DNA from: Bacillota bacterium
GTDB lineage: Bacteria > Bacillota > Clostridia > DSM-8532
Direction of reading: 5' to 3'
DNA length: 5,718 nt
NCBI GenBank assembly: GCA_023440865.1
Contig: JAEXRM010000063.1
Location: 1-5,718, forward strand
Positions 1 to 5,718 of the stretch are shown in pieces. A model generated the notes under the pieces. The model had not been told where the DNA came from and made no database searches. It saw only the letters and a program-made list of their open reading frames with translations. The position numbers were made by a program, and so were the translations under genes. Numbering within the stretch: position 1 is the first letter of the stretch; every line of letters starts with the position of its first letter.

Positions 1-2
1 TC

Positions 3-773
3 TTTGCCATATTGCTGCTGGCCGGATCGGCGTGGGGATTTTTCGCGCGGCTCGCGATGGGGCTGTTCGACATGGCGGCCCGCCTGTTGGTCAAGCTCTA
101 CGAATGGTACACGGCCCTGTTGGCTTCCGATACGGGCGAGGGTGTCTCCGACCAGGCGGCCGCCGCGGAGGACGCGCTGATGGGCGCGCAGGGAGAGCCC
201 GCCCTCTGGGCGCAGATCCTGGAAAAGATCGTCATCGTCATCGCGCTGCTGGGTCTGCTCGCACTTGTCGTCTGGGGACTGTTCCGCCTGGCGAAGCAGC
301 TCCGTCCCATGCTGCGGCGTCTGCGGGCCTGGCTAGCGGACATGATGGAGAATCTGAAGACCTTTTTCGTCGGCGATCACCACGCCGTTCCGGAGGATCC
401 GGGCTTCATCGACGAGGTCGAAAGCCTGTTGCCCAACAACGAATCCACGCTTGCCGCCGCCCGCCGCTGGCTGTCGGAGCGATTTGCCCGCGATGCGGGC
501 TATGGCGCGATGCAAACCGACCGCGAGCGAATCCGGTGGCTGTATCGCAATCTGCTCCGCCGCGAGTCGCACCGCGGTTTTGAAGCCGACGCCGCCAAGA
601 CGCCGACGGAAACCATGCGTCAGCTCGCGGCTTCGCACCATCGCCATGAACGGGGCCGCCGGGCGCTTCAACATACCGATGCGGTCGCGCGGCTCTATGA
701 CCAGGCACGGTACTCAAGCCGGGAACCGCAGCCCGAGGACGTATCGGAGATGAAGCACGCCTGCGAGCCCTAG
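3..773 (+). CDS. Membrane protein with C-terminal DUF4129-like domain (5' end missing)
   Basis: The frame is open to the left edge, so the true start lies outside the window; the TTG at 12 is only the first possible start codon inside it. Numbering from that TTG, a hydrophobic stretch at about residues 1-30 is followed by an acidic loop (about 38-65), a clear transmembrane helix at about 71-91, and a basic juxtamembrane segment (RLAKQLRPMLRRLRAW). The cytoplasmic tail from about 165 to 247 has the DUF4129 pattern: an Arg-rich helix (RIRWLYRNLLRR), a TPTETMRQL segment, and a closing helix ending in VARLYDQARYS. In many bacteria DUF4129 proteins sit beside transglutaminase-like or MoxR/DUF58 genes and are thought to act at the cell envelope; their biochemical role is not settled. 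No such partner is visible here. The gene ends in TAG and converges on the importer operon, so it belongs to a different transcription unit. The domain call is moderately confident; the function is unknown. Confidence 0.75.
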   Translation, partial: FAILLLAGSAWGFFARLAMGLFDMAARLLVKLYEWYTALLASDTGEGVSDQAAAAEDALMGAQGEPALWAQILEKIVIVIALLGLLALVVWGLFRLAKQLRPMLRRLRAWLADMMENLKTFFVGDHHAVPEDPGFIDEVESLLPNNESTLAAARRWLSERFARDAGYGAMQTDRERIRWLYRNLLRRESHRGFEADAAKTPTETMRQLAASHHRHERGRRALQHTDAVARLYDQARYSSREPQPEDVSEMKHACEP

Positions 774-988
774 GCGCGCATTCCGACACACAGGCATCCT
801 GCACAGGGTATCGAGCTGCAATGGGGTTTCCTGTCGATACGCACTGGTGGTTTCGACCAGGGCGGTATTGATTCCGTCGCCGTCCGAAACAACACAGCAT
901 GCCCACTTCCAGGACTCCCTTCGACTCGATACACAGTGATTCTGCTTTGTGTCAGAATAAACTTACAAATCATGATGATGATGAAAAC
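774..988. other. Convergent intergenic gap
   Basis: This 215-base stretch separates the 3' ends of the DUF4129-type gene and the lipoprotein gene. The right part (about 931-990) is noticeably richer in A and T than the flanking genes and includes a short CATGATGATGATG run. Short open frames cross it on both strands, but none has a convincing ribosome binding site or coding-like third-position GC. No strong hairpin followed by a T run was found for either strand. It most likely holds the 3' untranslated ends of both transcripts. Confidence 0.6.
939..958. repeat. Short inverted repeat, possible weak convergent terminator
   Basis: ATTCTG (939-944) and CAGAAT (953-958) can pair as a 6-bp stem with an 8-base loop. 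A competing pairing of ACACA (931-935) with TGTGT (948-952) overlaps it. Neither is GC-rich or followed by a clear T tract in either direction, so a terminator role is only a guess from its position between two convergent genes. Confidence 0.2.
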
Positions 989-2053
989 CTATGGGACGAA
1001 GAGTTCAATGGCGCTGCCGGTCACATTGGCGGGCAGTCGCTCCGTGATGCGGCCGATCAGCTGGTCGAGCATCGCGCGGGTTCCCCACTCCCCACTGCCG
1101 GGAATGAAAATATCCGTTTCGTCATAAGTCACCATCCATCGCGTGAGGAAATCACGCCACGACCACAGCAGGTCGGGTGAAGCCGTTCGTGGCAGCTGTT
1201 CCCCTTCGGACAGCAGCAGGCTGCGCGCATACAGCGCATGGACCTGTGGCAGCCACAACAGGCTGTCGGACATGCCGGAATCCCGCTCGGGCTGCAGCAG
1301 CACGATATCCAGGCGATCATACAGCACGCGTGCCGAAGGGTCCGTCAGGACCTGCAGTTTTTCGCGCACCTTGTCCGGGGAGAGGTCCGCGACGGTTTGC
1401 AGCGCGAGTACCGGCACACCCCGGGCCTGCAGAACGGCCACCCCGCCGGTACAGGCGGATTCCGCGGAAGTGACCACGGCCGCGGCAACATCGACGCCAA
1501 ACCGGCTTTTGACAAGATCCAGCAGTCGGTAGGTCTGCTCCGCATTGCCGGGAGTGTTGACCAGCAACGCGCCATGATCCTGGAAGGCGACAAGCCCATT
1601 CGAGGCGCTCAACCGGTCCGCCTGCTCCGTATAGGTGACATGCATCCACAGCTCCGGCGTGATGCGGCCCAGCTCGACGGATTCACGCCAGGAGACACCG
1701 TCGCGGATATACGCCTCGTCCACCTTGCGGAAACGATTGTCCATTGCCGCAACCGGCAGCTCGAACACGGCGGTGTCATCCGGCACAAGCCCCGCCGGCA
1801 GGCCTGCCGGTGTTTCCGAAGGCAACGGCGCATCGTGCGCTTCCCCGGAAGGCGCGCCGGTTGCCGGCATTCCGGGCTCTTCGACAGAGGCCGCGGGAGT
1901 TGGCGCCAGGATGCCCGATCCATCTCCGGTGGCGGAAGCGGCTTCAGGCACCACGGAACGGTTCCCGCCACACGCGGCCGTCCAGACGGCCAGCAGGCAC
2001 AGGAGCGGAACAAGGCGCCACAGGACGGTTTTTCGACCACACGTGGATTGCAT
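989..2053 (-). CDS. Lipoprotein with degenerate subclass B1 metallo-beta-lactamase-like domain lacking all zinc ligands
   Basis: This is a 354-residue predicted lipoprotein. A basic N-terminus and hydrophobic core (about 8-24) lead to a TAAC lipobox with Cys28 as the lipidated residue. A Pro/Ala/Gly/Ser/Glu-rich linker runs to about 95. Residues about 123-340 follow the subclass B1 metallo-beta-lactamase order: ELWMHVTY (134-141), SNGL (151-154), GALLVNTPGNAEQT (161-174), AAVVTSAESACTGG (191-204), PERDSGMSDSLLWLPQ (255-270), RSLLL (277-281) and IPGSGEWG (317-324). BcII and NDM-1 have matching blocks, but here every zinc ligand is changed (standard B1 numbering): His116 is Ser196, His118 is Glu198, Asp120 is Ala200, His196 is Ser259, Cys221 is Ser278 and His263 is Ser320. 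The substrate-binding Lys224 is Leu281. The frame is intact, so a non-hydrolytic extracytoplasmic protein is more likely than a decaying gene. Its ATG overlaps the stop of the upstream permease gene by one base (TGATG), with GAGAGGAA in front, which ties its synthesis to the importer. The alignment is by eye; the function is unknown. Confidence 0.85.
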   Translation of the reverse strand: MQSTCGRKTVLWRLVPLLCLLAVWTAACGGNRSVVPEAASATGDGSGILAPTPAASVEEPGMPATGAPSGEAHDAPLPSETPAGLPAGLVPDDTAVFELPVAAMDNRFRKVDEAYIRDGVSWRESVELGRITPELWMHVTYTEQADRLSASNGLVAFQDHGALLVNTPGNAEQTYRLLDLVKSRFGVDVAAAVVTSAESACTGGVAVLQARGVPVLALQTVADLSPDKVREKLQVLTDPSARVLYDRLDIVLLQPERDSGMSDSLLWLPQVHALYARSLLLSEGEQLPRTASPDLLWSWRDFLTRWMVTYDETDIFIPGSGEWGTRAMLDQLIGRITERLPANVTGSAIELFVP

Positions 2054-2994
2054 CAGCGTTCCTCTCGGAAATAAGCAAGTCCGAGAGCCGCGGGCGTCCC
2101 CCGGCGCTTGCGCTTGCCCAGGGCGGCAAACAGCAGGATGAATATGGTCGCAAGATAGGGAATCGCGTCAAAGAAATACTGGGAGATGTGGATGTCGAAC
2201 TTCTGCAGCCGCACGCCGAGTATGTCGAGGCAACCGAAGATCAGGGCCGACAACATCGCCCGGTAGGGAGACCAGGCGGAGAAGATGATCAGTGCGACCG
2301 CGATCCAGCCACGGCCGGCGGTCACATTCTCCTGCCAGTTCGGAATGTAGGCCAGCGACAGGTAGGCGCCCGAAATGCCGCACAATGCGCCGCCAAGAAT
2401 GATGTGCACATACTTGTACCGGCTGACGGAAATGCCCGCCGCATCGGCCGCAGCCGGGTTTTCCCCCACCATGGCCAGATTCAGGCCAGGCCGTGTATGG
2501 CCCAGGTAGATGCCCAGCAAGATGGAAAGCACATACCCCATGTACACGAATACGTTCTGCCGGAAGAAGATCGGTCCGAGCACCGGAATCGACGACAGCA
2601 AGGGCAATTCGACCGTCTGGAAGAAACGGCCGACCGACTCGGGGACCCGCAGGCCCATGAGTCCCTGTCCGGTAAACGAGGCGATGCCGGTGCCAAAGAT
2701 GGTCAGCGCGAGACCGGTGACCGTCTGGTTCGACCGCAGGCTGACGGTCAGGAAGGCATAAACCGCCGCACCCAGCGCGCCGGCCGCCATGGCGCCGGCC
2801 ACCGCCAACAACGGATTGCCTGTCGCAAGGCTCGTGGTGAAGCCGACGACGGCCCCCATCAGCATCATGCCCTCGACACCGAGGTTGAGGTTGCCCGCCT
2901 TCTCGTTGAGGATGCCGCCGAGCGTGGCAAACAACAGGATGGTGCCCACCTTCACACCTGCCGTCAGCAGGTCCACAAAAAATGCCAGATCCAT
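2053..2994 (-). CDS. nupQ: Nucleoside-type ABC importer permease, NupQ/YufQ-like
   Basis: This 313-residue inner-membrane permease belongs to the BPD_transp_2 family and is close in length to Bacillus YufQ/NupQ. Family hallmarks are NEKAGNLNLGVEGMML (30-45) after the first helix, the cytoplasmic coupling loop VGENPAAADAAGI (176-188) that should contact the ATPase, and GRGWIAVALIIF (228-239) in a late helix. Several further hydrophobic segments (about 12-29, 61-84, 92-110, 149-165, 196-215, 245-260 and 276-292) fit the usual multi-span topology. The C-terminus is basic (GKRKRR) and cytoplasmic in the expected arrangement. It would form half of a heterodimeric membrane pore with the upstream permease. 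The ATG overlaps the upstream stop by one base (TGATG), and its own stop overlaps the lipoprotein start in the same way. In characterised relatives the cargo is purine or other nucleosides, but related systems (RfuABCD of Treponema) carry riboflavin, so the substrate is not fixed by sequence alone. Confidence 0.92.
   Translation of the reverse strand: MDLAFFVDLLTAGVKVGTILLFATLGGILNEKAGNLNLGVEGMMLMGAVVGFTTSLATGNPLLAVAGAMAAGALGAAVYAFLTVSLRSNQTVTGLALTIFGTGIASFTGQGLMGLRVPESVGRFFQTVELPLLSSIPVLGPIFFRQNVFVYMGYVLSILLGIYLGHTRPGLNLAMVGENPAAADAAGISVSRYKYVHIILGGALCGISGAYLSLAYIPNWQENVTAGRGWIAVALIIFSAWSPYRAMLSALIFGCLDILGVRLQKFDIHISQYFFDAIPYLATIFILLFAALGKRKRRGTPAALGLAYFREER
2059..2066 (-). promoter_or_regulatory. 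Ribosome binding site of the pseudo-metallo-beta-lactamase lipoprotein
   Basis: GAGAGGAA on the minus strand has its GAGG core 7 bases before the ATG at 2053. It lies inside the end of the preceding permease gene and supports both the chosen start and translational coupling through the TGATG overlap. Confidence 0.7.
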
Positions 2995-4064
2995 CAGCGA
3001 AGCACCTCCGTTCCCGATTTGCGGACGCGTGTGATGCGGTAGTGGACGAAGAACTCGCTGCCAAGCACGAAGAACAGGATGACCGCCTGCAGGATCTTCG
3101 CGACGGAGGCCGAGATGTTGAAGGCGGTCTGGATGTAGTCGCCTCCCTGCACCAGCATGGCGAAGAAGAAGGAGACAACCAGGATCACAGGCGCAGATAG
3201 CGCGGCCAGATAGGCCGTGATGATCGAGGTGAACCCAACGCCGCCCGCGATGTCGCGCATGAGTGTCTGACTGACCGCCGAAGCCTGGATCATGCCGGTG
3301 AGACCGCAGATCGCGCCGGAGAAAAAGACGGTGACCAGCATGACGCGTGGCACGCTGATGCCCGCGTACCGGGCCGTGTTGAGGCTTTCACCCACGACGG
3401 AGATCTCGTAGCCGAAAGCGGTATGCCGCAGGAAATAGAACAGGAAGGCCGTCAGCATGAGCGCGATGATCCAGCCGGCATGGACGCTCAGCACCTTCGG
3501 CAGGATGGCGTTGTCCCCGAAATTGGCGATCTTGGGGAAGTTGAGCGCCTTCGGATCGCGCCATGGCCCGTATTGCAGCCAGGTGATCCACTGCAGGGCC
3601 ACATAGTTCATCATCAGCGTGATGATGGTTTCATTGACGCCGAACCGCACCTTCAGCACGGCCGTGATGAACGCCCACAATCCGCCGGCCAGCATGCCCG
3701 CCAGCGCCATCACGGGCAGCAGCACGGCCTTGGGCAGGCCTGGCGTGAACAACGCGAAGAACGAGGCGGCAAACGCCCCCATGATGATCTGCCCCTCCGC
3801 CCCGATGTTCCAGAACTTCATGCGGAATGCGAGCGAGATGCCCAGCGAGGTGATGACAAGCGGAATGGCGCGGATGATTGTCTCGCGCAGGTTGTAGCCG
3901 GAGCCGACGGATCCCTGGAGCATCGTGGCATAGATCTGGAGGGGATTGTATCCCATCGCGAGGAACAGGATGCCGACCGTCCCCAGCGCCGCCAGGATGC
4001 CGATGCCCCGGATGGCTACCGCCTTGCCGGCAGGCATGTTCTTTCGTCTGGTCATCATGATCAT
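2994..4064 (-). CDS. nupP: Nucleoside-type ABC importer permease, NupP/YufP-like
   Basis: This 356-residue inner-membrane permease of the BPD_transp_2 family is close in length to Bacillus YufP/NupP. The first membrane helix is at about 17-37, followed by an extracellular loop and helices at about 61-80, 86-106, 112-138, 143-160, 194-213, 240-260, 270-286, 288-306 and 319-338. Family marks are FWNIGAEGQIIMGAF (84-98), NETIITLMMNYVA (144-156) and the coupling loop VGESLNTARYAGI (224-236). It should pair with the NupQ-like permease to form the translocation path for a nucleoside-like substrate. The frame extends upstream to 4190, but that extension overlaps the ATPase gene and looks unlike a permease N-terminus. 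The ATG at 4064 has AGGGAGG seven bases ahead and forms a 4-base ATGA overlap with the ATPase stop, so it was chosen. ATG codons at 4058 and 4055 are possible but worse spaced. The call rests on recognised motifs; the cargo is inferred. Confidence 0.92.
   Translation of the reverse strand: MIMMTRRKNMPAGKAVAIRGIGILAALGTVGILFLAMGYNPLQIYATMLQGSVGSGYNLRETIIRAIPLVITSLGISLAFRMKFWNIGAEGQIIMGAFAASFFALFTPGLPKAVLLPVMALAGMLAGGLWAFITAVLKVRFGVNETIITLMMNYVALQWITWLQYGPWRDPKALNFPKIANFGDNAILPKVLSVHAGWIIALMLTAFLFYFLRHTAFGYEISVVGESLNTARYAGISVPRVMLVTVFFSGAICGLTGMIQASAVSQTLMRDIAGGVGFTSIITAYLAALSAPVILVVSFFFAMLVQGGDYIQTAFNISASVAKILQAVILFFVLGSEFFVHYRITRVRKSGTEVLR
3003..3009 (-). promoter_or_regulatory. Ribosome binding site of the second permease
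   Basis: GGAGGTG on the minus strand lies 8 bases before the ATG at 2994, inside the 3' end of the first permease gene. It is a near-perfect Shine-Dalgarno match and fixes the start. Confidence 0.8.
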
Positions 4065-5596
4065 CGGGCGGCCTCCCTTTCCTCGAGCGTATGGCCCGAC
4101 ATCATCAGTCCCAGCTGGTCCTTCGTGACGCCATGCGCCGGAACGATGCCCGTGATGCGGCCCGCGTGCATGACCAGAATGCGGTCGCAAAAGGACATGA
4201 GCACATCGAGATCCTCCCCGACGAACAGAATGCCCACGCCGTTCCGCTTCTGCTCGTTGAGCAGGTTGTAGATGTTGTGCGAGGCATTGATGTCCAGACC
4301 GCGCACCGGATAGGCCGTCACCAGTACGTGCGGGTTCGACGCGATTTCTCGTCCCAGCAGCACCTTCTGGATGTTCCCGCCCGAAAGGTTCTTGACCGGA
4401 TGCAGGATGTCGGGCGTCATGATGTCGAGCTGCTTGACGATATGCGACGCCCGTTTTGCGGCCGGCTTGCGGTTGAGGTAAAAACGGCCATGGTCGCGGT
4501 AGTTCTTCAGCATCATGTTGTCCACGATGCCCATCGAGGCGACCAGCCCCATGCCCAGCCGGTCTTCCGGCACGAAGCTCATGGAAACGCCCAGGCGGGC
4601 GATTTCACGCGGGGACATGCCGATGAGCTTGTTGCCCAGCATGTCGATGTCACCCTCCTGCACGCGCACGAGGCCGGCAATTGCCTCGCAAAGCTCCTTC
4701 TGCCCGCTGTTTGCGACACCCGCGATGCCGAGGATCTCCCCTCCGGCCAGATCAAAGGTGATGCCGTCGAGCAGCTTGCGCTTCTGTTCGTTGTAACAGG
4801 TGACGTCGCGCAGGGACAGCACGGTATCGGATTGCGTGCCCTCCGGCCGGTTGATCGACAGGTTCACCGCACGACCGACCATGAGATCCGTGAGCTCCTG
4901 GCGGTTTGTATCGGCCGTCACGAGCGTCTTCACCGTCCGGCCCCGCCGCAGCACGGTCACGCGGTCGCTGATATCAAGGACTTCTGCCATCTTGTGCGTG
5001 ATGATGACAATCGCGCAGCCCTGCTCCTTCATGCGGCGGATGATCTCGAACAGTCTCCGCGTCTCCTGCGGGGTCAGGACGGCTGTCGGCTCGTCCATGA
5101 TCAGGATGTTCGCCCCGCGATACAAGACCTTGAGAATCTCGAGGGTCTGCTTCTCCCCAACGGACATGTCGGCCACAAGCCGGTCCGGATCGATCTCCAA
5201 ACCATACCGTGACATGAGTGCGGCGATTTCACCGCGCAGGGCCTTCCGATTGAGAAAGAAACCGCCCTTCTGGCCGCCGGCGATGTTGTCCTGGGCTGAG
5301 AGCACCTCCACAAGCTTGAAATGCTGGTGGATCATGCCGATGCCGGCGGCGATCGATTCCTGTGGCGACGCAAAGCGCACGGCCCGGCCGTTGATGTGGA
5401 CACTGCCCTCATCCGGCGCGTAGATGCCGGAGAGCATGTTCATGAGCGTGCTCTTGCCGGCGCCGTTCTCGCCGAGCAGCGCATGGATCTCGCCGCCCCG
5501 CACCTCAAGGTCGATGCCGTCATTGGCCACGACATCGCCAAAGCGCTTGACGATGCCCTGCATGAGCACCATTGCCCGATTGTCGCTGTTGATCAT
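4061..5596 (-). CDS. nupO: Nucleoside-type ABC importer ATPase with two nucleotide-binding domains, NupO/YufO-like
   Basis: This cytoplasmic ATPase powers the importer formed with the two downstream permeases. With the ATG at 5596 it has 511 residues, about the length of Bacillus YufO, and two fused ABC domains. Domain 1 is complete: Walker A GENGAGKS (42-49), Q-loop MIHQHF (88-93), signature variant MSVGEKQ (144-150), Walker B ILIMDEP with Asp168/Glu169, and the switch His201 in IITHK. Domain 2 is degenerate: its Walker A position reads GVANSGQKE (293-301), Walker B reads VLVTAYP with Ala428/Tyr429 where Asp/Glu are normal, and the switch histidine is absent (FVGED). Its signature LSGGN (404-408) is intact. 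One composite site (domain 1 Walker motifs with the domain 2 signature) should therefore hydrolyse ATP and the other should not, similar to YufO, where Walker B reads AAQP. The frame extends to an ATG at 5662, adding 22 residues with coding-like GC. The 5596 start was preferred because it matches YufO and has GGGAA seven bases ahead. Confidence in the family is high, in the start moderate. Confidence 0.92.
   Translation of the reverse strand: MINSDNRAMVLMQGIVKRFGDVVANDGIDLEVRGGEIHALLGENGAGKSTLMNMLSGIYAPDEGSVHINGRAVRFASPQESIAAGIGMIHQHFKLVEVLSAQDNIAGGQKGGFFLNRKALRGEIAALMSRYGLEIDPDRLVADMSVGEKQTLEILKVLYRGANILIMDEPTAVLTPQETRRLFEIIRRMKEQGCAIVIITHKMAEVLDISDRVTVLRRGRTVKTLVTADTNRQELTDLMVGRAVNLSINRPEGTQSDTVLSLRDVTCYNEQKRKLLDGITFDLAGGEILGIAGVANSGQKELCEAIAGLVRVQEGDIDMLGNKLIGMSPREIARLGVSMSFVPEDRLGMGLVASMGIVDNMMLKNYRDHGRFYLNRKPAAKRASHIVKQLDIMTPDILHPVKNLSGGNIQKVLLGREIASNPHVLVTAYPVRGLDINASHNIYNLLNEQKRNGVGILFVGEDLDVLMSFCDRILVMHAGRITGIVPAHGVTKDQLGLMMSGHTLEEREAAR
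4072..4078 (-). promoter_or_regulatory. Ribosome binding site that fixes the first permease start
   Basis: AGGGAGG on the minus strand ends 7 bases before the ATG at 4064 and lies within the last codons of the ATPase gene. It argues against the longer frame that would start at 4190. Confidence 0.85.
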
Positions 5597-5603
5597 ATTC
5601 CCA

Positions 5604-5608
5604 TTCCC
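5604..5608 (-). promoter_or_regulatory. Possible ribosome binding site of the ATPase gene
   Basis: GGGAA on the minus strand lies 7 bases before the ATG at 5596. It is weaker than the sites of the downstream genes. The competing ATG at 5662 has only a poor GCGGA three bases ahead. Confidence 0.4.
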
Positions 5609-5693
5609 GTCTTCCGCTTCGCGGAGCGTCTGGCAGACCCGGTCATTGCCGACGGCCACCATGGTTCCGCCACTTCACAAGGGCGCGAGCCGT

Positions 5694-5709
5694 GGGGGGG
5701 GGGGGGGGG
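5694..5709. repeat. Sixteen-base G homopolymer near the right edge
   Basis: An uninterrupted run of 16 G is followed directly by CCCCGCGGC, the last bases of the window. Such a run at a terminus is typical of a contig end or poly-G sequencing artefact. A genuine slippage-prone tract upstream of the operon cannot be excluded. Confidence 0.85.
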
Positions 5710-5718
5710 CCCCGCGGC

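Noticed and set aside
844..862. Small hairpin in the intergenic gap (TGGT-TTCG-ACCA or CTGGT/ACCAG)
   Set aside because: The stem is only 4-5 bp and no T run follows on either strand, so it cannot be supported as a terminator.
406..906. Minus-strand 166-codon frame antisense to the DUF4129-type gene
   Set aside because: It has Arg/Pro/Ala-rich shadow composition, overlaps a gene with clear domain features and has no known motif.
770..973. Minus-strand 67-codon frame starting 16 bases after the lipoprotein stop
   Set aside because: It is on the operon strand, but there is no ribosome binding site before the ATG, third-position GC is not coding-like, and it ends within the stop of the convergent gene.
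899..1180. Plus-strand 93-codon frame entering the lipoprotein gene from the intergenic gap
   Set aside because: Most of it is antisense to the lipoprotein; the short unique part has no ribosome binding site or recognisable motif.
989..2053. Calling the lipoprotein an active beta-lactamase resistance gene
   Set aside because: All six zinc ligands and the substrate-binding lysine are missing, so hydrolytic activity is not expected despite the fold similarity.
1744..3042. Long plus-strand open frame (432 codons) antisense to the lipoprotein and second permease
   Set aside because: It crosses two well-supported minus-strand genes, its product is rich in Arg, Gln, His and Pro as expected of antisense frames in high-GC DNA, and it has no recognisable domain.
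4065..4190. N-terminal extension of the first permease to an ATG at 4190
   Set aside because: The 42 added residues are His/Arg/Gly-rich, overlap the ATPase coding end, and the internal ATG at 4064 has a strong, well-spaced Shine-Dalgarno site.
3423..4271. Plus-strand open frame of 282 codons antisense to the first permease
   Set aside because: It is a mirror frame of a clear membrane permease, with no hydrophobic or domain pattern of its own.
4091..5212. Plus-strand open frame of 373 codons antisense to the ATPase
   Set aside because: It lies entirely within the ABC ATPase gene and has the His/Arg/Asp-rich composition of a mirror frame.

Overview
The window carries four confident genes and one partial gene in high-GC DNA. 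They lie in two convergent blocks separated by 215 bases. Strong Shine-Dalgarno sites, a cysteine-type lipoprotein signal and a BMP-type nucleoside importer of the Bacillus NupOPQ kind suggest a high-GC member of the Bacillota. This is an inference from gene content; nothing in the window fixes the taxonomy.

Layout: positions 3-773 (+) hold the 3' part of a membrane protein with a C-terminal DUF4129-like domain, cut off by the left edge. Positions 774-988 are a convergent intergenic gap with no clear gene or terminator. Positions 989-5596 (-) are a tightly packed operon read right to left: a duplicated-domain ABC ATPase (NupO/YufO type), a first permease (NupP/YufP type), a second permease (NupQ/YufQ type), and a lipoprotein. 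Each junction overlaps by 1 or 4 bases and the three downstream genes have good ribosome binding sites, so the four products are probably made together. The substrate-binding BMP lipoprotein expected with such an importer is not in the window. It may lie beyond the right edge, which ends in a 16-base G run that looks like a contig end or sequencing artefact.

The standout is the last gene of the operon (989-2053). Its lipoprotein anchor and low-complexity linker are followed by a domain that aligns by eye along its whole length with subclass B1 metallo-beta-lactamases such as BcII and NDM-1. All six zinc ligands are replaced (His116 to Ser, His118 to Glu, Asp120 to Ala, His196 to Ser, Cys221 to Ser, His263 to Ser), while the motifs around them remain readable. 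This looks like an extracytoplasmic metal-free pseudoenzyme translationally coupled to a nucleoside-type importer. A role as an accessory or ligand-binding component of that importer is a hypothesis. The fold and ligand assignments are strong pattern matches that still need a profile search or structure prediction.
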